DNA of 58,905 nt from an uncultured Prevotellaceae bacterium (GCA_900315565.1 OMZS01000022.1:1-58905); one strand, 5' to 3'; shown: positions 50,163-58,217, numbered from the stretch's first letter. Program-made: numbers and translations. The notes: a model not told the origin generated them from the letters alone.

Positions 50163-52853
50163 ATGAAAAAGCAACTGTTCCTTTTGCTCCTGTTCATGGG
50201 GGCATGCCTGTCGGCAGCGGCACAGACGCTGCCTTACCAGAATCCGAACCTTTCACCAGAAGAACGCGCTGAAGACCTTTGCCAGCGGCTCACACTCGAC
50301 GAGAAAGTGAAACTCATGATGGATCAGTCGCCGGCCATCGAGCGGCTGGGCATCGGGCAGTTTGAATGGTGGAACGAGGCGCTCCACGGCGTGGGTCGCA
50401 ACGGATTCGCCACAGTCTATCCCATCACCATGGCCATGGCAGCCTCGTTCGACGATGCGCTGGTTCACCGCGTATTTACTAGCGTAAGCGACGAGGCCCG
50501 CGCCAAGAACACAGAGGCCAAACGCAACGGCGAGATGAAACGTTACCGTGGTCTGTCGTTCTGGACGCCTAATATCAACATCTTCCGCGACCCGCGCTGG
50601 GGACGCGGACAGGAGACCTACGGCGAAGACCCCTGGCTCACCACACGCATGGGACTGGCTGTGGTGCGCGGACTGCAGGGCTACAACTACGACGGCACTC
50701 CGGCCACCATCAACGGAAAAACCCCGAAATACGCCAAACTCTATGCCTGCGCCAAGCACTATGCCGTGCACAGCGGTCCCGAGTGGAACCGCCACGAGTT
50801 CAACGTAGAGCAACTGCCTGAGCGCGACCTGTGGGAAACCTATCTGCCGGCCTTCAAGGCTCTGGTGCAGGAGGGCGACGTGAAGGAAATCATGTGTGCC
50901 TACCAGCGCATTGACGGTGAGCCCTGTTGCGCACAGACTCGCTACTTGCATCAGATTTTGCGCGACGAATGGGGATTCAAGGGACTTGTCACCAGCGACT
51001 GCGGAGCCATTCGCGACTTCTGGGCTCCCGGCCACCACGGATTCTCGGCCACAAAAGCCGATGCCGCTGCCGCTGCCGTGATTGCAGGCACCGACGTGGA
51101 GTGTGGCAGCGAATACCGCTCGCTGCCCGAGGCCGTCAAAGCTGGGAAAATATCCGAAGAACAAATCAACACCAGTCTGAAGCGGCTGCTAATAGGGCGT
51201 TTCGAACTGGGCGACTTCGACCCCGACGAACTGGTGGAGTGGACCAAGATTCCCATGAGCGTGGTGGCCAGCAAAGAACACAAACAGCAGGCTCTCGACA
51301 TGGCCCGCGAGGCCGTGGTGCTGCTGAAAAACAACGGCGTGCTGCCACTCAGAGGATGGAACTGGCGGCAAGACTGGCCCAACACCCAACACCCAACACC
51401 CAATGCAGCAGGCCATACAATCGACGAAATGCCTATTCCTCCGCAACGAATTGCCGTGGTGGGGCCCAACGCTGCCGACTCTACCATGCTCTGGGGCAAC
51501 TATACAGGCACACCCACGCACACCGTCACCATATTGGACGGCATTCGCCAATACTCGCCCGACGCAAAATATGTGCAGGGCTGCGGACTGACGCGCAACG
51601 AAATGTTTGAGAGCCTGTTCAACGAGCTGCGCACCCCCGACGGCCAGCAGGGCATGCGCGCCACCTACTGGAACAACGAGAAATTTGAGGGCGAGCCTGC
51701 CGCGCAGGTGGTATGCACATCGAGCATCCATCTCGACAACGGCGGCAACACAGCCTTTGCCGCAGGTGTCAACCTGGAGCACTTCTCTGCCAAATACGAG
51801 TCGGTGCTCACACCCAAAGCCGACGGTGAAATACTACTCAACCTGAATGCCGAGGACTATATTGCTGTGATTTTCAACGGCGACACACTCGTGAGCCGCT
51901 GGAACGGCCACGGTGTGCGTGAGCAGAGCTTCACCCAGCAGGTGAAGGCCGGCGAGCAATACACGCTTGAGGTATGCTATGTTCAGAACATCGGCATAGC
52001 TTTCCTTGGTTTCGACGTGGCCCGGCGCGTACAGACAACCCTCGAGCAGGCCGTCAGCCAGGTGGCCGACGCTGATGTGGTGGTGTTCGTGGGCGGCATC
52101 TCGCCACGCCTTGAGGGCGAGGAGATGAAAGTCAACGAAGAAGGCTTCAAGGGAGGCGACCGCACAAGCATCGAGCTGCCCCGCGTGCAACGCGAAATGA
52201 TGGCCGCGCTGAAACGTGCCGGCAAGCGTGTGGTCTTTGTCAACTGCTCGGGCAGTGCCATCGGGATGGAGCCCGAGAACGAGGTGTGCGATGCCATTGT
52301 TCAGGCGTGGTATGGCGGTGAGCAGGGCGGACAGGCTTTGGCCGACGTGCTCTTTGGCAAGGTGAACCCCAGCGGCAAACTGCCCATCACTTTCTACAAG
52401 AACGCAGAGCAGCTGCCCGACTTCCTCGACTATCGCATGCAGGGACGCACCTACCGCTACTTTGAGGGCGAGGCACTCTACCCCTTCGGCTACGGACTGA
52501 GCTACACCACCTTCAAACTCGGTAAGCCGCAGTATAAAAAAGATGCCATCAGCGTCAGCGTGAGTAACACTGGTGACCGCGAGGGCACCGAAGTGGTTCA
52601 GGTGTATGTGAGAAACATTGCCGACACCGACGGCCCGCTGAAGACGCTCCGCGCCTACCAGCGCGTCAGTCTTAAGCCCGGTGAATCGCGCACCGTCACC
52701 CTACCCTTCGCCCGTGACCGTTTCGAGGGCTGGGACAAGCAGACCAACACCATGCGCACAGTTCCCGGCAACTACCAGCTCATGGTGGGCACCTCGAGTC
52801 GCAACGCCGACCTGCAGACCATCAGTGTGAATCTTAAAATGCATAATGAATAA
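50163..52853 (+). CDS. GH3 glycosidase with inserted PA14 domain (beta-xylosidase/beta-glucosidase type)
   Basis: 896 residues with a signal peptide (MKKQLFLLLLFMGACLSAAAQ). The GH3 N-terminal barrel (about 30-390) has EWWNEALHGVGRNG and the nucleophile Asp in GLVTSDCGAI (about 275). The C-terminal alpha/beta sandwich is split by a PA14 insertion (QGMRATYWNNEKFEGEPA, about 500-630), and a fibronectin-like domain ends the protein. Order and motifs are those of Bacteroidales periplasmic xylosidases/glucosidases; the exact sugar cannot be read. Between barrel and sandwich (about 405-415) is NTQHPTPN, encoded by CACCCAA heptamers. The last codons and stop are made by an ATAATGC-type repeat. Confidence 0.9.
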   Translation: MKKQLFLLLLFMGACLSAAAQTLPYQNPNLSPEERAEDLCQRLTLDEKVKLMMDQSPAIERLGIGQFEWWNEALHGVGRNGFATVYPITMAMAASFDDALVHRVFTSVSDEARAKNTEAKRNGEMKRYRGLSFWTPNINIFRDPRWGRGQETYGEDPWLTTRMGLAVVRGLQGYNYDGTPATINGKTPKYAKLYACAKHYAVHSGPEWNRHEFNVEQLPERDLWETYLPAFKALVQEGDVKEIMCAYQRIDGEPCCAQTRYLHQILRDEWGFKGLVTSDCGAIRDFWAPGHHGFSATKADAAAAAVIAGTDVECGSEYRSLPEAVKAGKISEEQINTSLKRLLIGRFELGDFDPDELVEWTKIPMSVVASKEHKQQALDMAREAVVLLKNNGVLPLRGWNWRQDWPNTQHPTPNAAGHTIDEMPIPPQRIAVVGPNAADSTMLWGNYTGTPTHTVTILDGIRQYSPDAKYVQGCGLTRNEMFESLFNELRTPDGQQGMRATYWNNEKFEGEPAAQVVCTSSIHLDNGGNTAFAAGVNLEHFSAKYESVLTPKADGEILLNLNAEDYIAVIFNGDTLVSRWNGHGVREQSFTQQVKAGEQYTLEVCYVQNIGIAFLGFDVARRVQTTLEQAVSQVADADVVVFVGGISPRLEGEEMKVNEEGFKGGDRTSIELPRVQREMMAALKRAGKRVVFVNCSGSAIGMEPENEVCDAIVQAWYGGEQGGQALADVLFGKVNPSGKLPITFYKNAEQLPDFLDYRMQGRTYRYFEGEALYPFGYGLSYTTFKLGKPQYKKDAISVSVSNTGDREGTEVVQVYVRNIADTDGPLKTLRAYQRVSLKPGESRTVTLPFARDRFEGWDKQTNTMRTVPGNYQLMVGTSSRNADLQTISVNLKMHNE
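51378..51403 (+). repeat. CACCCAA heptamer array inside the GH3 gene
   Basis: Three perfect CACCCAA units (51383-51403) plus a partial one add NTQHPTPN to the linker after the GH3 barrel. The unit is the same as in the anti-sigma gene and the 58207 gene. Confidence 0.9.
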
Positions 52854-52916
52854 TGCATAATGCATAATGAATAATGCGTAATGTTCAAAGTTCAATGTTC
52901 AATGTTCAAAGCTAGA
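52838..52916. repeat. ATAATGC and TTCAAAG/TTCAATG heptamers after GH3
   Basis: ATAATGC-like units begin inside the last GH3 codons and are followed by TTCAAAG/TTCAATG units up to 52910. There is no gene between here and 53149. Confidence 0.75.
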
Positions 52917-52917
52917 T

Positions 52918-53009
52918 GATAGGAAAGAAATTAGATTAATTTCGCCATGAAAATTTAAAAAAATAATTCTTGGGATAATTATATTAATTATTTTAATTTC
53001 TTTCCTATA
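52918..53009. repeat. Long hairpin repeat (copy 2)
   Basis: The arms begin ATAGGAAAGAAATTA and end AATTTCTTTCCTAT, with imperfect inner pairing. They share their terminal 15 bp with the perfect hairpin at 23082-23193. Confidence 0.75.
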
Positions 53010-53032
53010 AGTTCAAGGAGTTGCAAAGAGTT

Positions 53033-53136
53033 AGGAGTTACAAGACAATAGCTTTATTTCTGTTTCCCTCTTCAGGAAAACACTGGGCTAAGGCTGATGT
53101 CTTGTAACTCCTTGAACTCCTTGTAACTCCTTGAAC
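53033..53136. repeat. Inverted AGGAGTTACAAGACA arms and AACTCCTTG nonamers
   Basis: AGGAGTTACAAGACA (53033-53047) and its perfect inverse (53098-53112) flank 50 bp. AACTCCTTG-type units continue to 53136, close to the 3' end of the methyltransferase gene. It may act as a terminator for that minus-strand gene. Confidence 0.65.
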
Positions 53137-53149
53137 TACATAAACCGGC

Positions 53150-53893
53150 TCACATCTTTGTGATTCGAGCCAAATAATCGAAATGCTCACCTTCGGCTAC
53201 CACTTCAACACTATACCCGTTGTCTGCGGCTATTAGCCTCAGGGTATCTGCATCGATGTAGAGCCAGGGGAAAGGCTCGCCAATAGTGTCCTTGTACCGC
53301 ATCCGGAAGCTTTGCTCTCCGTAGTAGTCCATTTCTGGCATATCGCCCTCAAAAACATAGCTTATATCCGAGGAATCGCACAACACCTGGCCTCCAGGAG
53401 CAAGAATCTTGTTGAGCAGACAGAAGAACTCCGGCATACGGTCGAGTGTTCCCACAATGCCGATACCGTTCATCAGCATCAGAATGGTGTCGTATTGGCT
53501 GCGTCGAATGCTGTCATCACTCGGTGCCCGTTGCTCTGTCGCTTGCTGACAGCCAAGCGAAAAGAAGTCACGTTCAAACACCTTCTTCACCCCTCGTAGC
53601 TTCATGGTTTCCACCGACAGAGGAGAAATGTCGATGGCGGTTACATCCGCTCCCCGCTCCTGAAGCACCAGCGAATGACAGCCCGCAGCAGCTCCTACGT
53701 CAAGCGTTCTGCCCCTGGCCATGTTGATAGCCGTCTGTTCTATCCCCGGCATATCTTTATACTGGCGGAAAAGCGTTTGCACGGGTATTTCGTCCTCTTC
53801 AAACATCGGAGAGAACACCCTGAGCCTGTCAGCCGTTCCTGTTCTGTAATAGTCGGCTATGGCCCGGCCCATCGGATCTTTCATTCGGTTCAT
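53150..53893 (-). CDS. SAM-dependent methyltransferase, class I
   Basis: 247 residues, cytoplasmic. The SAM-binding glycine motif is TLDVGAAAGCHSLVLQ (about 66-81), followed by VTAIDISPLSVE (motif II) and YDTILMLMNGIGIVG (about 125, motif IV region). The substrate is unknown; similar proteins in Bacteroidales are annotated only as class I methyltransferases. Two starts are possible: ATG 53893 (MNRMKDP) or ATG 53884 (MKDPMGRAIADYY), the latter closer to homologues as I remember them. It stands alone between repeat-filled gaps. Confidence 0.8.
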   Translation of the reverse strand: MNRMKDPMGRAIADYYRTGTADRLRVFSPMFEEDEIPVQTLFRQYKDMPGIEQTAINMARGRTLDVGAAAGCHSLVLQERGADVTAIDISPLSVETMKLRGVKKVFERDFFSLGCQQATEQRAPSDDSIRRSQYDTILMLMNGIGIVGTLDRMPEFFCLLNKILAPGGQVLCDSSDISYVFEGDMPEMDYYGEQSFRMRYKDTIGEPFPWLYIDADTLRLIAADNGYSVEVVAEGEHFDYLARITKM

Positions 53894-53995
53894 TTTGTCT
53901 TTCTTTATTGCGAATCGGCCAACGGCCGTTAGTTACCTTTTCTTTACGGCGGGTACAAAGTTACTCATTTTGAACGAATTCTGAGGATTATTCGT

Positions 53996-54003
53996 TAACT
54001 TTG
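53996..54003 (+). promoter_or_regulatory. -7 promoter box upstream of the truncated thioredoxin-gene head
   Basis: TAACTTTG matches TAnnTTTG. It faces the broken copy at 54097, and the full gene at 54541 may depend on it. No clear -33 element at 19 bp. Confidence 0.5.
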
Positions 54004-54096
54004 CACCAAATAATGATTCATCCGCATTGAATGGAACAGATATTCAGCAATAAACGTCGTATATATAATAAAAGGTATAACAATATAAGCAAAACG

Positions 54097-54207
54097 ATGA
54101 TAAACAAGAAAACAATCATTGCAATGATGCTCGCCCTCGTCGGGATGGCAGGGCAGGCGAAAGTTTACAAAACCATCGAGAGCACTTTCTACAATAATTT
54201 TGAGTGA
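54097..54207 (+). pseudogene. Truncated duplicate of the 5' end of the thioredoxin-fold gene
   Basis: 36 codons starting MINKKTIIAMMLALVGMAGQ. The first 20 or so residues differ from the start of the 54541 gene at only a few positions (MINKKTVIAMMLALITMAGQ). After AKV the similarity is lost and a TGA follows. The upstream 50 bp are duplicated too (54039-54096 versus 54315-54348 plus 54520-54540). It could still yield a secretion-signal peptide but is most likely a remnant. Confidence 0.75.
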
Positions 54208-54348
54208 TAACACCGCCGCCAGCGCACGACGCGCAAAACCGTCGGACATCCTCGTCCATTGTGGTGACGGATGTTAGAGAAGGTTAAAAAGAATGTCCCG
54301 AGCGAGATATTTCCGCAAAAACGTCGTATATATAATAGAAGGTATAAC

Positions 54349-54525
54349 TTTGGCATCTCAGAAGTTATCTGTAGTTATTGGGAGTTATCGGAAGTTAACG
54401 GACATTAGTTCTCTTAAGGGACGCTATTGTCCGTTAACTTCTCGAGCCAAGGCTCGTTAACTGCCGCTAACTCCTGTTAACTCCCTGCAAGCGAAGCCCA
54501 GCGAAACTTGAGTAAAAGATATAAC
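54349..54525 (+). mobile_element. 177-bp non-coding insertion flanked by TATAAC
   Basis: It is flanked by TATAAC (54343-54348 and 54520-54525) in the upstream region of the 54541 gene. The duplicate upstream region reads through the same point without it (TATAAC once, at 54076-54081). Inside are 13-bp inverted arms AAGTTAACGGACA/TGTCCGTTAACTT (54392-54404, 54428-54440) and a segment also found at 24892-24953 and partly at 3711-3770. There is no coding capacity. Confidence 0.65.
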
Positions 54526-54540
54526 AATATAAGCAAAACG

Positions 54541-56517
54541 ATGATAAACAAGAAAACAGTCATTGCTATGATGCTTGCCCTCATCACAATGGCGGGGCAA
54601 GCGCAAGTGAGATCAGGCCTCGACCTCTGCCTGAGGGACGAGGTGACGGGCGAATGGCTTATAGGGCTATTCGATGATTATGCCATTTACGACTGTGAGT
54701 ATTGGGAGTATGCCGAGGCGGGGAAAGGCCGCTATGTGCTGACCAAAGACGGGCTACGAAAGGAGATACGGCTGAAGAAGAATACAGTCACGATAGATGA
54801 TGTGAAACATAGGACATCGACATTGACTTCTAAGTATTTGCCAGATTATCCATCCAAGGATGAAACAGCATGGCCAAGCGGCCTACCCGCAGAAGAGGAT
54901 AGTGTCACACTGCGTGTTTGTGTGAACACGAATAGAGAGAAGGCTGAATTTGTGACATTCATTAACCAAATGTTCAATGATAAACAAGTCAAGGAGCTCA
55001 CATTTATGGACACTCATGGCCGTTTCGAGGTAAGAATGCCTGTGAACGGTCCTACGGTGATGGGCATCTTCAATGACTCTCATCATCCGCTGGAGCACAC
55101 TTTTTGGAGATTGTTGGCAGTAGAGGGAGGCGACACGCTTTTGCTTTACATTGATGATAAGAACGGCCGCACCTACCTGATGGGCGGCAAATATGCCCGA
55201 TTCAACAACGAACTATTAGGCAGCGATTTTCAACCGAATTTCGTAAGAACCGGCGAACTGACCATCGACAGCACCATCGTGCAACAGCGGCATTATATGG
55301 CTGTGTGTCAGGAGAGGATGGATTCTTTGTATGCTGCCCGCCCAAACATCTCCCACCGTTTCCGGACTTATTATCAAGATGACATACAGTATCATTTTGC
55401 CTATCCGATGCTCCTTAAATGCTGCTGGCCAGCTGCAGGTGAGAGCCAAAGCGAACTCCTGCAGAAGACGGAGGCCGAACTGAACCCATTGCAGTGGATG
55501 CATTCGGAATTGCCATTGATGTGCCGCTATGGTTTTGGGACTATTATCGGATATTATGTCTCTGCACTGACAGACATCAGACAAACAAGTCTGACTGATC
55601 CTTCAGATTTCATAATGCAACTTTACCAAGACGGTAAGGTACAATTGAGCGATGAGGAACTGCAGAAAGTAAAGAGTCTCCAGGCGTTGCTTGCCAATTA
55701 TCATGGGAATGATGTTGAAATAAACGATGCATTCAGGTCTGACATCATCCCTATCCTGAGCAAGCCTCTCATAGCACAATACTTGGACTGGGAGTTGAGC
55801 GACAAGTCCATCCCGCTTACCATCGGTGTCATCAATTCCCTCGATATGGACGAGACCACCCGCGAAATCCTCAAGACGCAAACTTTCATGAAAGATATTG
55901 ATGGAAAAAGCCACGTAGCCTCGCCTCGTGTATTGGATTTGGCACATCAGGAGGTTCATCATCCCCTTCTCCTTCAGTCCATCGACAATGCCAATCAACG
56001 TATCAAGGATTTCTTGGAAGAGAGTCTGTGGAAACAGGCTGTGGCAGTACCCAAGGAGGGAACACCCGCTTCACTACGGGTGTCGGATGAAGAGCTGAGG
56101 GAGATCACCAACGGACAGAAGCTCTTCGAGCGCATCACAGCCCCTTTTCGAGGATACGTCATCTATGTGGATGTATGGGGAACTTGGTGCGGTCCTTGTC
56201 GCGGGCAGATGGAGCATGTGCCCGCCCTGAAGAAAACGCTGGAAGGCAAGCCTGTGGTATATCTCTATTTCTGCAACAACAGTCCCGAGGACGCGTGGCG
56301 CACCTTTATCATCCAAAAGCATCTCGATACCGACAATGCCGTCCACTACAACCTGCCCCGTGAACAGGAGAGTGCCATCGAGCGTTATTTGGAGGTAAGC
56401 GGCTTCCCCACCTACCGTCTTGTAGATACCAAGGGCCAGCTTATGCCAGGCGCAGCCCCATGGCCCTCCAATATCAGCAGCGTTGTCGCAGCCATAGAGC
56501 AACTGCTAACGCACTGA
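54541..56517 (+). CDS. Exported protein with C-terminal thioredoxin-like (TlpA-type) domain
   Basis: 658 residues with a signal peptide (MINKKTVIAMMLALITMAGQAQ). The first 500 residues have no motif I recognise. The C-terminal domain (about 520-655) is thioredoxin-like, with VDVWGTWCGPCRGQM (WCGPC active site) and the cis-Pro loop SGFPTYRLVD. It is probably a periplasmic or surface thiol-disulfide oxidoreductase, as in the TlpA/ResA-like proteins abundant in Bacteroidetes. ATG 54541 is supported by the duplicate at 54097. The upstream region carries the 177-bp insertion, which may have separated the gene from its promoter at 53996. Confidence 0.82.
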   Translation: MINKKTVIAMMLALITMAGQAQVRSGLDLCLRDEVTGEWLIGLFDDYAIYDCEYWEYAEAGKGRYVLTKDGLRKEIRLKKNTVTIDDVKHRTSTLTSKYLPDYPSKDETAWPSGLPAEEDSVTLRVCVNTNREKAEFVTFINQMFNDKQVKELTFMDTHGRFEVRMPVNGPTVMGIFNDSHHPLEHTFWRLLAVEGGDTLLLYIDDKNGRTYLMGGKYARFNNELLGSDFQPNFVRTGELTIDSTIVQQRHYMAVCQERMDSLYAARPNISHRFRTYYQDDIQYHFAYPMLLKCCWPAAGESQSELLQKTEAELNPLQWMHSELPLMCRYGFGTIIGYYVSALTDIRQTSLTDPSDFIMQLYQDGKVQLSDEELQKVKSLQALLANYHGNDVEINDAFRSDIIPILSKPLIAQYLDWELSDKSIPLTIGVINSLDMDETTREILKTQTFMKDIDGKSHVASPRVLDLAHQEVHHPLLLQSIDNANQRIKDFLEESLWKQAVAVPKEGTPASLRVSDEELREITNGQKLFERITAPFRGYVIYVDVWGTWCGPCRGQMEHVPALKKTLEGKPVVYLYFCNNSPEDAWRTFIIQKHLDTDNAVHYNLPREQESAIERYLEVSGFPTYRLVDTKGQLMPGAAPWPSNISSVVAAIEQLLTH

Positions 56518-56530
56518 CTGACCATAAAAC

Positions 56531-56609
56531 AAGGAGTTCAAGGAGTTGCAAGGAGTTACAAGACATCAGATAATTCATAATGCATAATGCATAATGCATA
56601 ATGCATAAT
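56531..56609. repeat. Nonamer plus CATAATG heptamer tract
   Basis: AAGGAGTTC/AAGGAGTTGC units (56531-56560) are followed by four perfect CATAATG units (56576-56603). The gap 56518-56941 otherwise holds the terminator and hairpin listed next, and no gene. Confidence 0.8.
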
Positions 56610-56785
56610 TATCATTTAAATTTATAATTTTTAATCTTTAATCTTTCATTTTCAAAAATTCTGATCTCTTTAAATAAGACTCATAGGGACAAGTCGTAAG
56701 GCTTTAGCAGCGCCCCACCACATCCGCAAAGAAATAACGTTCGAAGCAAAAAACAGAAAAAATCTTAAACTAGTTTCAGACTTTT

Positions 56786-56826
56786 GCCCCCGGCATCCGA
56801 TTTTCGGGCTTCGCTGGGGGCTTTTT
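56786..56826 (+). terminator. Terminator upstream of the second sigma operon
   Basis: GCCCCCGGC pairs with GCTGGGGGC (one mismatch), followed by TTTTT. It lies about 270 bp after the thioredoxin-fold gene. Confidence 0.75.
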
Positions 56827-56836
56827 GTGTCTTTTT

Positions 56837-56871
56837 CCGTAACTTCGCACGGGAAAAGCGCGAAGTTATGG
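56837..56871. other. 12-bp hairpin upstream of the second ECF sigma gene
   Basis: CCGTAACTTCGC (56837-56848) pairs with 56860-56871 (one G.U). Each arm contains a near -7 box (TAACTTCG). It could be an operator or leader structure for the sigma operon. Confidence 0.4.
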
Positions 56872-56941
56872 AAAAAAGCCGGACCAGCGATTATAGATTT
56901 TCCCGAAATGTGGTAATATATAAGTGAAGGACATCAAGCAA

Positions 56942-57541
56942 ATGGAAACAACTACAGGCAAAACATCCAAAGCCAGAGAAGACGAGACGCTGCTCATCAG
57001 CCGCATCCTCGACGGACAGGCCGCGCTGTTCCGCCAGCTGGCCAGCCGGTATGCCGGGCAGGTGCTACGCATGGTGGCCCGCCTGATTCCTTCGCCCGAA
57101 GAAGCCGAGGAGGCAACACAGGACACGCTGATGGAAGCCTACATGAGTCTTGGCCGCTACGATGCTCGGCAGGCCAGCTTCCGGACATGGCTCATGCGCA
57201 TAGCCTACCACACGGCCCTGAAGCATTACCGACAGCATCACAGGTCGCTACATCTGGTGGAAGTGGAACAACAATGGCTCGACGCCTTCCCCGACGATGA
57301 GACCGACGCCCTGCTCGACGACACCGACCGCGTGGAACTCATGGAAAGGGCCATCGAAATGCTGAAGCCCGACGACCAGATGCTGCTCAACCTCTACTAC
57401 TTTGACAACCGCCCGATGCGCGAAATAGCCAGCATCACGGAGCATGAAGAAAGCTATCTCCACTCGCGGCTGCAATGGATACGGAAAAAACTGGCCATCA
57501 CCATCAAAGCCCTTGAGCGTGATGAAGAATCCTTTAAATGA
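56942..57541 (+). CDS. ECF sigma factor, first gene of a sigma / anti-sigma operon
   Basis: 199 residues. Region 2 (about 15-85) contains LFRQLASRYAGQVLRMVARL and EEAEEATQDTLMEAYMSLGRYD, then FRTWLMRIAYHTALKHYRQ. Region 4 (about 130-190) is LKPDDQMLLNLYYFDNRPMREIASITEHEESYLHSRLQWIRKKL. ATG 56942 (METTTGKTSK) is preferred over GTG 56924. The stop TGA overlaps an ATG (AAATGA) that opens a heptamer repeat containing the start of the next gene. Confidence 0.88.
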   Translation: METTTGKTSKAREDETLLISRILDGQAALFRQLASRYAGQVLRMVARLIPSPEEAEEATQDTLMEAYMSLGRYDARQASFRTWLMRIAYHTALKHYRQHHRSLHLVEVEQQWLDAFPDDETDALLDDTDRVELMERAIEMLKPDDQMLLNLYYFDNRPMREIASITEHEESYLHSRLQWIRKKLAITIKALERDEESFK

Positions 57542-57565
57542 AGAATGAAGAATGAAGAATGAAGA
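57538..57565 (+). repeat. ATGAAGA heptamer array carrying start codons in all three frames
   Basis: Four perfect ATGAAGA units begin at the sigma stop. They place ATGs at 57538, 57545, 57552 and 57559. The frame at 57552 continues as the anti-sigma gene; those at 57538 and 57545 stop after five codons. Confidence 0.9.
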
Positions 57566-58217
57566 ATATAAAGACCGAGGACTGCGCCAAGCCTTGCAGC
57601 GAAGGAATGAGAAATCCGAAAGGATGAAACTTTCGGAAGACTTCACCGACAGGCTAATGAAGCGCCTGGAGAAGGCCACCCCCAACCCTGCCCCAAAGGA
57701 GGAGAAAACCAAAAGCCTCCTCTATTGGGGGAAATTGGTAGGTGTTGCCGCTGCTGCCACCGTTGCGCTGTTGCTGACTTTCCATTATATAAATAATAAA
57801 GAGGTGACTAAGGTTGAACAGCCGGTGGTGGTGAAGAAGATGGAAAAGCCTCTCCCCCTACCCCTCCCCAATAGGGAGGGGAGAACAAAAAGCATCCCCT
57901 ACGGGGGGAGGTTGGAGGGGGCTGTAGCTAAAAGCAAGACAGGCAGCCAACGTCCTACACGAACAACCGCATTCCACAAGACTCCAACAGCGGTTCCTGC
58001 GACTGACAGTCTGGATTACTATATCGACAAGATAGAACGCGAACTGGCCCAAGTGGACGAGAGCCTCTATATAGAGCGGATGAACAAGGTTATACGTGCT
58101 GACGAGCGACTGCAGCGCATGGTCAACAGCTATATCCTGCACACCCTCGACAAAGAAGGCCGCCCGCAAACGGCAGAGAATATGTATAACGTAAAAGCAG
58201 AGCAAGATGAAGAATAG
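57552..58217 (+). CDS. Membrane-anchored anti-sigma-like protein
   Basis: 221 residues: a charged cytoplasmic N-terminus (about 1-55), one membrane helix (about 57-76, KLVGVAAAATVALLLTFHYI), and a periplasmic part ending in a charged helical region (about 150-221). No FecR or DUF4974 domain was seen. Its role as anti-sigma is inferred from topology and from its position directly after an ECF sigma. Residues about 95-125 (PLPLPLPNREGR, YGGRLEGAV) are encoded by the GC-rich REP-like repeat, so part of the periplasmic segment is repeat-derived. It overlaps the next gene by 11 bp. Confidence 0.7.
   Translation: MKNEEYKDRGLRQALQRRNEKSERMKLSEDFTDRLMKRLEKATPNPAPKEEKTKSLLYWGKLVGVAAAATVALLLTFHYINNKEVTKVEQPVVVKKMEKPLPLPLPNREGRTKSIPYGGRLEGAVAKSKTGSQRPTRTTAFHKTPTAVPATDSLDYYIDKIERELAQVDESLYIERMNKVIRADERLQRMVNSYILHTLDKEGRPQTAENMYNVKAEQDEE
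57850..57925 (+). repeat. GC-rich REP-like hairpin inside a coding sequence
   Basis: CCCCTACCCCTCCCC pairs with GGGAGGGGAG, and CCCCTACGGGGGGAGGTTGGAG follows. It is kin to the intergenic elements at 2735, 19779 and 33293, here read through in frame. Confidence 0.7.
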
